Numbered from the stretch's first letter, positions 1 to 8,727 are shown. The stretch: 64,000 nt of DNA from Rhodoblastus acidophilus (GCF_009720655.1 NZ_WNKS01000004.1:62001-126000), one strand, 5' to 3'. Numbers and translations: made by a program. The notes: generated from the letters alone by a model not told the origin.

Positions 1-455
1 GCGTCTGGATGCAGCGACTGACCAGCATGGCCGATGTGGTTGTGGCGAGCGCGCTCGGCGTGTTCGCGCTGGTGCTCACCGCCATGGGGCTGGCGGTCGG
101 CTTCGCCACACGCGGCGCCATGGCCGGCGCGAAGGAAATCATCCAGGCGCTGCATTACGTCGGCGCGGCCGATTCGTTCATCGCCGCCGAATTCCAGCGT
201 CACTTTCTCCGCCTTGGCCTGCGCGGCGGCGTGCTCGGTGGTTGCGCTGCGACAAGCCTTTTTCTGGCGCTCGGCGCGATGTCGCGGCATTGGACCGCCA
301 CGGCGGGGGGCGAGCAGGCCGAGGCCATGTTCGGCGCCTTCGCGCTGGGATGGAACGGCTTGGCGGCCATCGCCGCGCTGTCGCTGGGGGTGGCGGCGCT
401 GACGGCGCTGATGTCGCGAATCATCGTGCTGCGCAGCCTGCGCCAGCTCAATTGA
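1..455 (+). CDS. ftsX: FtsX cell-division permease, C-terminal part (5' end outside window)
   Basis: The frame is open to the left edge, so the start lies outside. The visible 150 or so residues hold a membrane segment (ALGVFALVLTAMGLAVGF), the family motif EIIQALHYVGA followed by DSFIAAEFQRHF, then two further membrane segments and a short basic tail. This is the C-terminal end of FtsX, the inner-membrane partner of the FtsE ATPase, which transmits divisome signals to peptidoglycan hydrolases. ftsE should lie just upstream. The stop is followed within 55 bases by plsC on the same strand. The family call rests on the EIIQALHYVGA region; only the C-terminus can be judged. Confidence 0.85.
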   Translation, partial: VWMQRLTSMADVVVASALGVFALVLTAMGLAVGFATRGAMAGAKEIIQALHYVGAADSFIAAEFQRHFLRLGLRGGVLGGCAATSLFLALGAMSRHWTATAGGEQAEAMFGAFALGWNGLAAIAALSLGVAALTALMSRIIVLRSLRQLN

Positions 456-509
456 CGCATGTTCGGAAAAACGCTTGCAATCCGTATGCGGTGCGGCACA
501 ACAGGCGCC

Positions 510-1283
510 ATGCTTTTCCTGCGCTCGCTCGTCTTCAACATCGCTTTCTACGTCAACCTCGCGGTCCTGCTGGTCCTCGGGCTGCCCACAATGTTCTTCG
601 GCCGGCTCAGCATCATCCGATTGGCGCATTACTGGGGCTGGTCGTCGCTCTGGCTGATGGAAATGATTTGCGGAACGAAGGTGGAATTTCGCGGCAAGGA
701 AAACCTGCTTCGCGAAGGCTGCATCATCGCCGCCAAGCACCAGTCCGCCTGGGAAACCTTTGCGCTGTGCACGCAGTTGCGCGACTTTACCTACATTCTC
801 AAGCGCGAACTCACCTGGCTGCCGCTGTTCGGCCAATATCTGGTGCGCGCCGACCAGATCGCCATCGACCGCAAGAGCCGCTCCGCCGCGCTGAAGCAAC
901 TGGTCGCCGATGCGCGCGTCGCCCTCGCCGAGGGGCGCGCCATCTTCATCTTCCCGGAGGGCACGCGCCGTCCGGCCGGCGCGCCGCCGCACTACAAGGC
1001 CGGCGTCGCCCATCTCTACGGAGCGGAAGACGCGCCCTGCGTTCCCGTGGCGCTCAATTCCGGCTTGTTCTGGCCGCGCAGAAAATTCATGCGGTATCCC
1101 GGCACGATCGTCATCGAATTTTTGCCGGCGATCCCGCCGGGATTGCCAATCCAAGAGTTCCTGCCCAGACTCCAGCAAGCCATTGAAGAGGCGAGCGACC
1201 GTCTGATCGCCGAGGCCCTTGCGGAAAATCCCGGACTGGCGGTCAATCTCGCGCCCAGGGAAGCGGCTCCGAACGTGGCTTGA
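510..1283 (+). CDS. plsC: 1-acyl-sn-glycerol-3-phosphate acyltransferase (PlsC family)
   Basis: Acylates lysophosphatidic acid to phosphatidic acid at the inner membrane. The chosen ATG gives MLFLRSLVFNIAFYVNL, an N-terminal membrane helix; an in-frame ATG 51 bases upstream (459) is possible but adds a stretch unlike the family. Motif I is KHQSAWET, so the usual HX4D is HX4E here. Motif III is FPEGTRRPAG, and motif IV is represented by the downstream VPVALNSG segment. About 257 residues, normal for the family. It follows ftsX on the same strand. The Asp-to-Glu change in motif I is the only oddity. Confidence 0.88.
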   Translation: MLFLRSLVFNIAFYVNLAVLLVLGLPTMFFGRLSIIRLAHYWGWSSLWLMEMICGTKVEFRGKENLLREGCIIAAKHQSAWETFALCTQLRDFTYILKRELTWLPLFGQYLVRADQIAIDRKSRSAALKQLVADARVALAEGRAIFIFPEGTRRPAGAPPHYKAGVAHLYGAEDAPCVPVALNSGLFWPRRKFMRYPGTIVIEFLPAIPPGLPIQEFLPRLQQAIEEASDRLIAEALAENPGLAVNLAPREAAPNVA

Positions 1284-1340
1284 CTTTATTCCTATTTTGT
1301 TCTTTTTTTATTCTCATGACGCATCGCCCATGAGAACAAA

Positions 1341-1709
1341 ATGACCCCTGCCGCTCACCAGTCCAGCCGCCCCCTCGCCGCCCTGCGCGCAACCGTGCTG
1401 GAATCCTTGTTTTGCTCCTGGAGCGGCCGTTCCGGACGACGCTATATCTGTTCGATTCATCCCATCACGGAAGAACCGGCGTTCGATTGCGGCCGGGCGG
1501 TGGTCGCCGCCGTGCGCCCGAGTTTTTCGGGGGCGGCGATCGCCTTCGTGTTTCTGCCACGCACCGACGGCGATGATTTTCCTCTGTGGGCGCGGCGGGC
1601 GCGCAGCTGCGGCGCGAGCGCTTTTCACGTTCACCTCCTCGCTGAAACCGAAGGAGATCGCGCGGCCACGGCGTCCGACCTGCGGCCGGCGCCGATTTTC
1701 ACGATCTGA
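1341..1709 (+). CDS. Conserved-looking hypothetical protein, 122 aa
   Basis: Unrecognised small soluble protein. The sequence has protein-like composition (YICSIHPITEEPAF near residue 35; SAFHVHLLAE near residue 92), no signal peptide and no membrane segment. The start ATG lies just after a short T/A-rich stretch that follows plsC. A rival antisense frame (1314-1796) is Arg-rich and lacks protein character. It sits between plsC and a DUF2125 gene, all on the same strand. I do not assign a function; coding status is moderately supported by strand agreement and composition. Confidence 0.55.
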   Translation: MTPAAHQSSRPLAALRATVLESLFCSWSGRSGRRYICSIHPITEEPAFDCGRAVVAAVRPSFSGAAIAFVFLPRTDGDDFPLWARRARSCGASAFHVHLLAETEGDRAATASDLRPAPIFTI

Positions 1710-1777
1710 CAAACAGGCAGACTTTTGCGCGCAAAATTGGCAGAAAGAGCGCTGTTCGATTCCGCCGCGAGGGACCC

Positions 1778-2803
1778 ATGGCCGCCGTTCTGTCACGTCT
1801 TGCGTTGCGCGTTCTGCTCGGCTTCGCCGCCATCGTCGCGCTCGGCGTCTGCTTCGGATGGTTGTACGGGGCCAAGAGGCTCGGCGACTATTTGCATCAG
1901 CCCGCCTTCAATGGCGCCTCGCTCGCGGATTTCTGCGGCGCCAGCGAAATCGGAGGCTTTCCCTTCCGGCTCAAGCTGACCTGCAAGTCTCTCCAGGCGC
2001 CCTTTTCGGGGGACGCGGACGCCTTGGTCTTCGTTGATGACGAGGTCAAGGGCGTGGCCAACCTGTGGTCACCCGACCACATCACCCTGAGCTTTTCCAG
2101 CCCCGCCGTCTTGCGCAATGCAAAGGGCGGCGTCGCCAAGCTGCGCCACGACGGCGCGACTCTTGAGTTTGTCTGGGACGATGCGCGCGGGCTGACCGAG
2201 GCGACGGTGAACGGCCACGCGCTCGACTGGCGTCCCGAGGTTTTCCAAGCCGGCCCAGCGTTCAACGTGCAAGCGCTGCGCTTTTCCGCTCACCCTTCTT
2301 CGCGGGACGGCGTCGATTCGCTGCGGGTCGAGGCCAGCGTCGATGGCGTGACCGCGCCGCTTCTTCAAAACCTGCTGGGGAACTCGGCGCCCAGCGCCAT
2401 CGCGGTCTCCGGCGACCTTTATCCGCTGCTGCCGCCCAATGACGATTGGCGGCAAACCCTTGAGGATTGGCGTCAAGCGCAGGGAACGGCGCGCATCGAC
2501 AAGGGCGAATGGCGTTGGGGCGCTCTGAGCGCCCAATTCGACGGCGCGCTCGGGCTCGACGACGCGCGCCGGCTGGCGGGAACGCTCAACATCAAGGCGC
2601 GCGGCGCGGGCGCCCTCGCGGCGAGGTTCGGCCTGCCGCTCGCGCCGGACGCGGCCGGCGCGCTTCTGGGCGCGCTCTTGGGAGGCCGACCCGCGCCCTC
2701 CACCGAGGCCAAGGACGACAGCATCCCCTTGACCCTGCGTCTTGCGCAGGGCGGCGTTTTTGTCGGACCCTTGCGGGTTGGGGCCTTGGCTCCGCTTTAT
2801 TAG
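1778..2803 (+). CDS. DUF2125 domain-containing protein
   Basis: A 341-residue protein with an N-terminal membrane anchor (ALRVLLGFAAIVALGVCFGW) followed by a periplasmic-type domain. The segment FCGASEIGGFPFRLKLTC after the anchor is typical of DUF2125, an alphaproteobacterial family of unknown function. The remainder is beta-rich and low in charge. The TAG stop (2801-2803) overlaps the left end of a dispersed repeat, so the original C-terminus may have been different. It converges on the chorismate mutase-domain gene, whose stop lies in the other end of the same repeat. Confidence 0.82.
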   Translation: MAAVLSRLALRVLLGFAAIVALGVCFGWLYGAKRLGDYLHQPAFNGASLADFCGASEIGGFPFRLKLTCKSLQAPFSGDADALVFVDDEVKGVANLWSPDHITLSFSSPAVLRNAKGGVAKLRHDGATLEFVWDDARGLTEATVNGHALDWRPEVFQAGPAFNVQALRFSAHPSSRDGVDSLRVEASVDGVTAPLLQNLLGNSAPSAIAVSGDLYPLLPPNDDWRQTLEDWRQAQGTARIDKGEWRWGALSAQFDGALGLDDARRLAGTLNIKARGAGALAARFGLPLAPDAAGALLGALLGGRPAPSTEAKDDSIPLTLRLAQGGVFVGPLRVGALAPLY

Positions 2804-2905
2804 AGCATTTTCAAGCGAAGTGGATGCCGGTTCGCGTGAAGAACATGCGTCAAAACAAGAATCGAGAGCTTTTTCATGTTTCCATGAAACGTGAAAAAGC
2901 TCTAG
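2802..2905. repeat. Dispersed intergenic repeat, copy A, with 18-bp hairpin
   Basis: About 104 bp beginning AGAGCATTTTCAAGCGAAGT and ending in AAAAAGCTCTAG. It contains a near-perfect inverted repeat with arms at 2865-2882 and 2886-2903 and a 3-nt loop (one G/T-type mismatch). Close copies lie at 5696-5797 and 12220-12324, diverged ones near 28565 and 63316. It separates two convergent genes and could act as a bidirectional terminator. Its ends carry TAG in both orientations; these are the stop codons of both neighbours. Confidence 0.9.
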
Positions 2906-3738
2906 CCGGGAGAAAGCGCGAAACGCTCTGCATGGCTGCCGATCCAGGAGATGGTTTCCAGCGCAGCGCCGCCCGGCAGCTTTTTCAGGCGCTCAACGGT
3001 CCAGTCGCCAGGGACCGACAGCAGCAGCGAAAAACCGTCTCCCTCGCTCTGGCCAAGAATCTCGCAGCCCAGCCCCCCCCAGCCGCTGACATCTGGCGCG
3101 GCCCTCCCCCGCGCGGAATACAGCGCGACGTCCGTCGCGGCGGCTTCGGCGAGCGGATTGGAAATGATGAAGACCGGCGTGCCCGCGGGATGGCCCGGAC
3201 GCTCGACAAAAGGAAGGCGTGCGATGATTTTCGGCGCGTCGGCGGCGGCGAGCCGCTCCCACCATCGGTCGTCCTCGGCGTGAAAACCGGCGCGGATCAT
3301 GCCGAGGTCGCCGCCGCCGTCCGGCCGCTGCGAGCCCGCCACAGCCGCAATCACCCCGGCTGGCGTCGCATGGCCAACCAGGGGAACGGTAAAACCAAAG
3401 TGGAAGCGCGCGGAATCGCGCATGGCCGAATCGCCGCCGGAGAGGTCGGCATGAACCGAATAATTCGACTGCACATAGGTGAAGGTCGAAATGATCACGC
3501 GCCAGATGCTCTCGACCGTGTCGAGCGGCAGCCGGCCGTGGTGCCGCGAGGCGATCTCGCGCATCATGTCGGCCTCGCGCCCGGGCCGGAACGCGGATCC
3601 GCCGCCCTGCTGGGCCTTGACCGCGATAAGTCTGTCGATGATCTCGCCGCGCTCCATCAGCAGCGCATGCATTTCTCTGTCGATCCGGTCGATTTCGGCC
3701 CGAAGGTCAGACAGGCCTTCGGCTTTGGTCTCGCTCAT
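2902..3738 (-). CDS. Chorismate mutase-domain protein with extended C-terminal region
   Basis: Residues 10-90 form an AroQ-type chorismate mutase domain (LRAEIDRIDREMHALLMERGEI, then READMMREIASRH), the enzyme that converts chorismate to prephenate for Phe/Tyr synthesis. The remaining 180 or so residues (VPLVGHATPAGVIAAVAG onwards) form a second domain I cannot name; it lacks obvious prephenate dehydratase TRF or ACT motifs. The ATG at 3738 is preferred over 3804 because the family starts just before the AroQ helix. In related genomes this gene is followed by aminotransferase and prephenate dehydrogenase genes; here it stands next to metX on the opposite strand. Its TAG stop lies in the dispersed repeat. 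Confidence 0.75.
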   Translation of the reverse strand: MSETKAEGLSDLRAEIDRIDREMHALLMERGEIIDRLIAVKAQQGGGSAFRPGREADMMREIASRHHGRLPLDTVESIWRVIISTFTYVQSNYSVHADLSGGDSAMRDSARFHFGFTVPLVGHATPAGVIAAVAGSQRPDGGGDLGMIRAGFHAEDDRWWERLAAADAPKIIARLPFVERPGHPAGTPVFIISNPLAEAAATDVALYSARGRAAPDVSGWGGLGCEILGQSEGDGFSLLLSVPGDWTVERLKKLPGGAALETISWIGSHAERFALSPG

Positions 3739-3892
3739 GGAAAGGGCGTCCTCGACTTTTATCTCGCGCGAATCCCTGTATAGGCGGGGAAACCATTCTG
3801 GCAAATGCCCGCGACGCTTCGCTTGACCGTCGTCATGTCGTTATCCTATATAAAAAACGGTTCGTTCGGAAAAGCGAACAGGGCAGGCCGAT

Positions 3893-5056
3893 TTGACTGA
3901 AACCTTTACCAGCCACGCCGAGGCGCACAGCCCGCAAAGCCCTATTGCGCATTTCGACGCTTCGCAGCCGCTCGCCATGTCGGCCGGGGTGATGCTCGCC
4001 CCGTTCAGCATCGCTTACCAAACCTATGGACGGCTGAACGCCGACAAATCGAACGCAATCCTGCTTTGCCACGCGCTGACCGGCGACCAGCATGTCGCCA
4101 GCGTCCATCCGATCACGGGAAAGCCGGGCTGGTGGTCGGCTCTGGTCGGTCCCGGCAAGCCCATCGATACTGATAAATATTTCATCATCTGCTCCAACGT
4201 GCTCGGCGGCTGCATGGGCACGACAGGACCGGCTTCGCTGAACCCGGCAACCGGAAAACCCTATGGGCTCGACCTGCCCGTGGTGACCATCGCCGACATG
4301 GTTCGCGCTCAGGCCATGCTGGTGCAGCGGCTGGGTATCGAAACCCTGTTCTGTGTCGCCGGCGGCTCGATGGGCGGAATGCAGGCGTTGCAATGGGCGG
4401 CCCTGTTCCCGGACAGAGTTTTCTCCGTGATGATCATTGCGGCGGCCGCGCGCCATTCCGCGCAAAACATCGCCTTTCACGAAGTCGGGCGCCAGGCGGT
4501 GATGGCCGACCCGGACTGGCGCGGCGGGCGCTATCTCGAAGAGGGCGTGCGTCCGGCAAAAGGTTTGGCGGTGGCGCGCATGGCCGCCCACATCACCTAC
4601 CTTTCGGAAGAAGCGTTGCAGCGTAAGTTCGGCCGGAAACTGCAGAACCGTACGGAAAAAACCTTTTCGTTCGACGCCGATTTCCAGGTGGAAAACTATC
4701 TGCGCCATCAGGGCTCGACCTTCGTCGACCGCTTCGACGCCAATTCCTACCTCTATGTCACCCGCGCCTGCGACTATTTTGATCTCGCACAGGATTACGG
4801 CGGCTCTCTCGCGGCGGCCTTCATGAATTCGCCGACGCGGTTCTGCGTGGTCTCGTTCACCTCGGACTGGCTCTACACAACGGCGGAATCGCGCGTGATC
4901 GTCCATGCGCTCAACGCCGCCGCCGCCTCCGTTTCCTTCGTCGAGATCGAGACCGACAAGGGCCACGACGCCTTCCTGCTCGACGAGACGGACTTTATCG
5001 CCACCACGCGCGGCTTTCTGGCGGGGGCGGCGCGCGCCCGGGGGCTGGACACATGA
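3893..5056 (+). CDS. metX: Homoserine O-acetyltransferase MetX
   Basis: Acetylates homoserine with acetyl-CoA, the first committed step of methionine synthesis by direct sulfhydrylation. An alpha/beta hydrolase of 387 residues. The nucleophile serine is in [12 protein letters not shown] (about residue 160), the acid in FTSDWLY (about 325) and the histidine in GHDAFLLD (about 360); [11 protein letters not shown] is the oxyanion-side motif. The start appears to be TTG at 3893, with AGGCAG just upstream; it gives the usual poorly conserved N-terminus before [14 protein letters not shown] looked for a SAM-II-type riboswitch in the 90-base leader and did not see one. It overlaps metW by 4 bases (ATGA). 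Confidence 0.95.
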   Translation: MTETFTSHAEAHSPQSPIAHFDASQPLAMSAGVMLAPFSIAYQTYGRLNADKSNAILLCHALTGDQHVASVHPITGKPGWWSALVGPGKPIDTDKYFIICSNVLGGCMGTTGPASLNPATGKPYGLDLPVVTIADMVRAQAMLVQRLGIETLFCVAGGSMGGMQALQWAALFPDRVFSVMIIAAAARHSAQNIAFHEVGRQAVMADPDWRGGRYLEEGVRPAKGLAVARMAAHITYLSEEALQRKFGRKLQNRTEKTFSFDADFQVENYLRHQGSTFVDRFDANSYLYVTRACDYFDLAQDYGGSLAAAFMNSPTRFCVVSFTSDWLYTTAESRVIVHALNAAAASVSFVEIETDKGHDAFLLDETDFIATTRGFLAGAARARGLDT

Positions 5057-5676
5057 ATGCGAAGCCTGCGACCCGCATCGACCTGCTGCTTGTCGCCAGT
5101 ATGGTGGAGACGGGCGCCCGCGTGCTCGACGTCGGCTGCGGCGACGGAGAATTGCTGCGCCTTTTGGCGGACACCAGAGGGGTCGACGCGCGGGGGATGG
5201 AGATATCCCAGAAGGGCGTCAACGATTGCGTCGCCAAAGGTCTGTCCGTGGTGCAGGGCGACGCCGACATCGACCTCGCCGACTACCCGACCGACGGATT
5301 TGATTATGTGATTCTCTCGCAGACCCTCCAGGCGACGCGCAACCCGAGGCATGTGCTCGAACAAATGCTGCGCATTGGCAAGCGCGCCATCGTCTCCTTC
5401 CCGAATTTCGGCCATTGGCGCATCCGCTGGCAGATCGCCGCGCGCGGCCGCATGCCGGTGACCTCGAACCTGACTTACGCCTGGTACGAAACGCCCAACA
5501 TCCACTTCTGCTCGATCCAGGACTTCGTCTCGCTCGCCGAAATGGTGGAGGCGCGGATCGTCAGGGCGATGGCGCTCGACCGAGAAGGCGCGCAGATGCG
5601 CTTCGACGGCCCCTGGTGGGTGTGGAACCTGCTCGGCGAGCAGGCCATGTTCCTGCTGGAGCGCAAGCGGGCTTAG
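5053..5676 (+). CDS. metW: Methionine biosynthesis protein MetW
   Basis: A class I methyltransferase-fold protein (207 aa) that works with MetX; in this family MetW is thought to activate or partner MetX rather than methylate a known substrate. The SAM-binding motif [15 protein letters not shown] lies near residue 25 and [15 protein letters not shown] near 90. [13 protein letters not shown] is a characteristic MetW stretch. ATGA overlap with metX implies translational coupling. The stop is 20 bases before copy B of the dispersed repeat. Confidence 0.94.
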   Translation: MNAKPATRIDLLLVASMVETGARVLDVGCGDGELLRLLADTRGVDARGMEISQKGVNDCVAKGLSVVQGDADIDLADYPTDGFDYVILSQTLQATRNPRHVLEQMLRIGKRAIVSFPNFGHWRIRWQIAARGRMPVTSNLTYAWYETPNIHFCSIQDFVSLAEMVEARIVRAMALDREGAQMRFDGPWWVWNLLGEQAMFLLERKRA

Positions 5677-5695
5677 GCCGCGCAGGTTCTTTCGC

Positions 5696-5797
5696 TAGAG
5701 TTTCAAGCGAAGTGGATGCCGGTTCGCGTGAAGACAATGCGTCAAAACAAAAATCGAGAGCTTTTTCATGTTTCCATGAAACGTGAAAACGCTCTAG
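5696..5797. repeat. Dispersed intergenic repeat, copy B, with hairpin
   Basis: Same element as at 2802-2905: TAGAGTTTCAAGCGAAGTGG at the left, a hairpin with arms about 5757-5774 and 5778-5795, and GCTCTAG at the right. It lies between the convergent metW and xerD genes. The TAG read on the minus strand at its right end (5794-5796) is the stop codon of xerD. Confidence 0.88.
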
Positions 5798-6741
5798 CCG
5801 CCATCGTTCAGGGGGTGCAGGTCGCGCACCATCGCGTTCAGGCGCTCGTCGAGCAAATGGGTGTAAATCTGCGTCGTGGCGATGTCCGCGTGCCCCAGAA
5901 GTTCCTGCACGATGCGCAGATCGGCACCGTTTTGTAGCAGATGACTGGCGAAGGCGTGACGCAGCACGTGAGGGCTGACCTTGGCCGTCGGCAACCCGGC
6001 CGCCGCCGCCAGGAATTTCAATTCTCGCGCGAAAACCTGACGGGTCAGGTGGCCGCTCTCGCCTTCGGACGGGAACAGCCATTTTTGCTGAGCCGCTCCC
6101 GGGTGCAGCTCCAGCAGCAGCTTGCGATAGGCGATCAGCGCGTCGCATGCGGCGGGCGTGAGCGGCGCCAGCCTTTCGCGCCCGCCCTTGCCCTTGATGG
6201 TGAGAAAGCCGCCTTTCTGCTCCGCCACCCGGGCGGCGGACAGCGGCAGCGACACCAGTTCCGAAACGCGCAAACCCGAGGCGTAGAGCACTTCCAACAA
6301 GCAGGCGGCGCGCCGGGCGCGCAACACCTCGCGTTTGGGGCGCGCGGGATCCTCAAGCCCCTCTCGAGCGACCCGGAGCAGCCGGTCGACTTGCTCGACG
6401 CTCAAGATTTTGGGCAGGCCGCGCCCCTGGCGCGGCCCTTCGAGCAGGGCGGCGGGGTCGTCCGCGCGCTGTTCCTCGGCGGCGAGGAAACGGTGGAACT
6501 GGCGAATCGCCGAAAGTTTGCGCGCGGTGGAGGACGGCGTCAACTCGGCCTGCGCCAGCGCCGCCAGATGGTCGCGGATGTCCTGCGTGGTTGCGTCCAG
6601 CGGATTGCGTTTGCGCGCCGCGAGATGCGCCAGATAGTCGGCGAGGTCGCGGCGGTATGCATCCAGCGTGTTCTTCGCCGCGCCGCGCTCGGCGGCGAGC
6701 GACGCCAAAAAATCCGCGAGCAAGGCGGACCCCGCCCTCAC
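5794..6741 (-). CDS. xerD: Site-specific tyrosine recombinase XerD
   Basis: Resolves chromosome dimers at dif with XerC under FtsK control. An N-terminal SAM-like core-binding domain (FLASLAAERGAAKNTLDAYRRD) precedes the catalytic domain. Catalytic residues are visible: Arg in ASGLRVSELV, Lys in IKGKGGRERL, His-X-X-Arg in HVLRHAFASHLL, His in LLGHADIATTQIYTH, with the Tyr nucleophile in IYTHL. About 315 residues, normal. The start is GTG at 6741, overlapping the TGA of the upstream small gene (GTGA), so the two are coupled. The frame stays open far upstream, but that stretch lies antisense to aroKB. The stop codon comes from the dispersed repeat. Confidence 0.93.
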   Translation of the reverse strand: MRAGSALLADFLASLAAERGAAKNTLDAYRRDLADYLAHLAARKRNPLDATTQDIRDHLAALAQAELTPSSTARKLSAIRQFHRFLAAEEQRADDPAALLEGPRQGRGLPKILSVEQVDRLLRVAREGLEDPARPKREVLRARRAACLLEVLYASGLRVSELVSLPLSAARVAEQKGGFLTIKGKGGRERLAPLTPAACDALIAYRKLLLELHPGAAQQKWLFPSEGESGHLTRQVFARELKFLAAAAGLPTAKVSPHVLRHAFASHLLQNGADLRIVQELLGHADIATTQIYTHLLDERLNAMVRDLHPLNDGG

Positions 6742-6881
6742 TTGTTCAACAGCTCCGGCTTGACGGGCTGGCTCATTTCGCGCGGGGCCGGCTCGACGAA
6801 GGCGACGAGGGCCGCCGCAGCGACGAAAATCACGCCGCAGAACAGGCCGACGAAGAACAGGAGGCGCATGAGGCTGGGCAT
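6738..6881 (-). CDS. Small single-pass membrane protein, 47 aa
   Basis: One strong hydrophobic helix (LMRLLFFVGLFCGVIFVAAAALVAFV) followed by a short polar tail ending in KPELLNK. The stop overlaps the GTG start of xerD by 4 bases. It is divergent from aroKB, whose ATG is 80 bases away. The ATG at 6881 was chosen; upstream 6953 would run into the aroKB promoter region, and 6869 is also possible. Short membrane proteins at this place upstream of xerD occur in related genomes, as far as I recall, but I know no function. Confidence 0.6.
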   Translation of the reverse strand: MPSLMRLLFFVGLFCGVIFVAAAALVAFVEPAPREMSQPVKPELLNK

Positions 6882-6960
6882 GTCGCGGGCAATCCCTGAG
6901 AAAGATTTCACGCCGCCGCCGCTTATTTTCAGCGACGTGGCGTGATAGTACATAGCGACT

Positions 6961-8721
6961 ATGTCGGATCAAGTCATCGCCCCGACGCCGGAAGCGCCGC
7001 CGGCGAGGGATTTGCTTGCGGAAAAAATCGTCGCCGCGCTCGCCGGCCGTCCTCTCGTGCTCGTGGGCATGATGGGCTCGGGCAAGACCTCCATTGGCAA
7101 GCGCCTGGCGCAGCGCCTCAACCTCGTCTTCGTCGATTCCGACCACGAAATCGAGGCGGCCCACCGCCTCACCATCTCCGAAATCTTCGCCTCCCACGGC
7201 GAACCCTATTTTCGCGACGGCGAGCGGCGCGTGCTGGCGCGGCTGATTGGCGAAGGCGAGCGCGTCATCGCCACTGGCGGCGGCGCGTTCATCGACCCGC
7301 GAACCCGCGAACTGATCCGCGAGCGCGCCGTCTCCATCTGGCTGCAGGCCGAATTCGGCGTGCTGATGCGCCGCGTGCGCAAGCGGCCCACCCGGCCCCT
7401 ACTGCAAAATGACGATCCCGAGGGCGTGATGCGCCGTCTCATCGACCAGCGCTATCCCGTTTACGCTGAAGCCGACATCGCCGCCCAATCGCGCGACGCC
7501 CCGCACGAAATCATCGTCGAGGAGATCATGCAGGCGCTCGACGCGCATCTGGCCAGGCAAGGAGAATTTTCAGCCGACATGAATACGCTTGTTCTTCCAC
7601 CTGCGGCGGCGCGCGTGCCCGTCGCGCTCGGCGACCGGTCCTACGACATCCTGATCGGTCCCGACCTGATCGCCACGGCCGGGGCGCGCATCGCCCAGCT
7701 CGCGCCGGGCGCGAGCGTGTTCATCGTCACCGACGCCCATGTCGGCGCGCTCTGGCTGGCGCCGCTCGAAGCCAGCCTCGACGCCGCCGGCGTGCGCCAC
7801 AGCCGCCTGATCCTGACGCCTGGCGAATCAACCAAGGATTTTGCGCATTTCCAACAGCTTTGCGAAGCCGCGCTGGACGCGCGCATGGAGCGCGGCGACC
7901 TGCTGGTCGCGCTCGGCGGTGGCGTGATGGGCGATCTCACCGGCTTCGCCGCCGCGAGCCTGCGGCGCGGCATGAATTTCGTGCAGATTCCGACCACCGT
8001 GCTGTCGCAGGTCGATTCGTCCGTCGGCGGCAAGACCGGGATCAATTCCGCGCACGGCAAAAATCTGATCGGCGCCTTCCACCAGCCCTCGCTGGTGCTC
8101 GCCGACACCGGCAGCCTCGCCACGCTGCCGCCGCGCGAATTCGCCGCCGGCTACGCGGAAGTGGTCAAATACGGCCTGATCGACCGCCCCGATTTCTTCG
8201 CTTGGCTGGAGCGCCACTGGCCCGCGGTTTTCGCGCGGGGCCCCGAACTGGAGCACGCCATCGCCGTGTCCTGCGAGGCCAAGGCGGCGGTGGTCGCACG
8301 CGACGAAACCGAGCAGGGCGATCGCGCGCTGCTCAACCTCGGCCACACCTTTGGTCACGCGCTCGAAAAGATCGTCGGCTATGATTCGACCCGCCTCGTC
8401 CATGGCGAGGGCGTGGCGGTCGGCATGGCCTGCGCCTTCCGCTTTTCGGCGCGCGAAGGTTTCTGTCCGCCGGAGGCCGCCGAGCGGGTCGAGGCGCACC
8501 TGCGCGCCGTCGGCCTGCCGACACGCATCCCGCAGGCTTTGTCGTCCGAGCCTTGCGACGTCGACGAAATCCTCAACGCCATGGCCCAGGACAAGAAAGT
8601 CAAGCGCGGCGCGCTCACCTTCATCCTCGCCCGGGACATCGGGCAAAGCTTCATCGCCAAGAATGTCGATGTGGCGAAAGTCCGCGTTTTTTTGGACGAC
8701 GAATTGCGAAACGGAGACTGA
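6961..8721 (+). CDS. aroKB: Bifunctional shikimate kinase / 3-dehydroquinate synthase (AroK-AroB fusion)
   Basis: One uninterrupted 586-residue frame carries two enzymes of the shikimate pathway. Residues 20-200 are shikimate kinase: P-loop GMMGSGKTS, substrate residues DSDHEIE, YFRDGERR and GGGAF, lid RKRPTRPLL. After a linker near 205-215, residues 215-585 are 3-dehydroquinate synthase: NAD site ALGGGVMGDLTGFAA, QIPTTVLSQVDSSVGGKTGIN, metal ligands in YAEVVKYG, NLGHTFGHALE and LVHGEGVAVGM. The usual aroK-aroB operon has become one polypeptide, with no stop or internal Shine-Dalgarno-like signal that I noticed before MNTLVLPPAA. The kinase acts two steps after the synthase, so direct channelling between them is not expected. 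Confidence 0.95.
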   Translation: MSDQVIAPTPEAPPARDLLAEKIVAALAGRPLVLVGMMGSGKTSIGKRLAQRLNLVFVDSDHEIEAAHRLTISEIFASHGEPYFRDGERRVLARLIGEGERVIATGGGAFIDPRTRELIRERAVSIWLQAEFGVLMRRVRKRPTRPLLQNDDPEGVMRRLIDQRYPVYAEADIAAQSRDAPHEIIVEEIMQALDAHLARQGEFSADMNTLVLPPAAARVPVALGDRSYDILIGPDLIATAGARIAQLAPGASVFIVTDAHVGALWLAPLEASLDAAGVRHSRLILTPGESTKDFAHFQQLCEAALDARMERGDLLVALGGGVMGDLTGFAAASLRRGMNFVQIPTTVLSQVDSSVGGKTGINSAHGKNLIGAFHQPSLVLADTGSLATLPPREFAAGYAEVVKYGLIDRPDFFAWLERHWPAVFARGPELEHAIAVSCEAKAAVVARDETEQGDRALLNLGHTFGHALEKIVGYDSTRLVHGEGVAVGMACAFRFSAREGFCPPEAAERVEAHLRAVGLPTRIPQALSSEPCDVDEILNAMAQDKKVKRGALTFILARDIGQSFIAKNVDVAKVRVFLDDELRNGD

Positions 8722-8727
8722 TTTTCC

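Noticed and set aside
2876-2893. GTTTCCATGAAAC in the dispersed repeat as a parS site
   Set aside because: It lacks the CACGTG centre of parS and is one base short; it is the loop region of the repeat hairpin.
3805-3892. SAM-II riboswitch upstream of metX
   Set aside because: This location often has one in alphaproteobacteria, but I could not find the conserved pseudoknot pattern in the 90-base leader.
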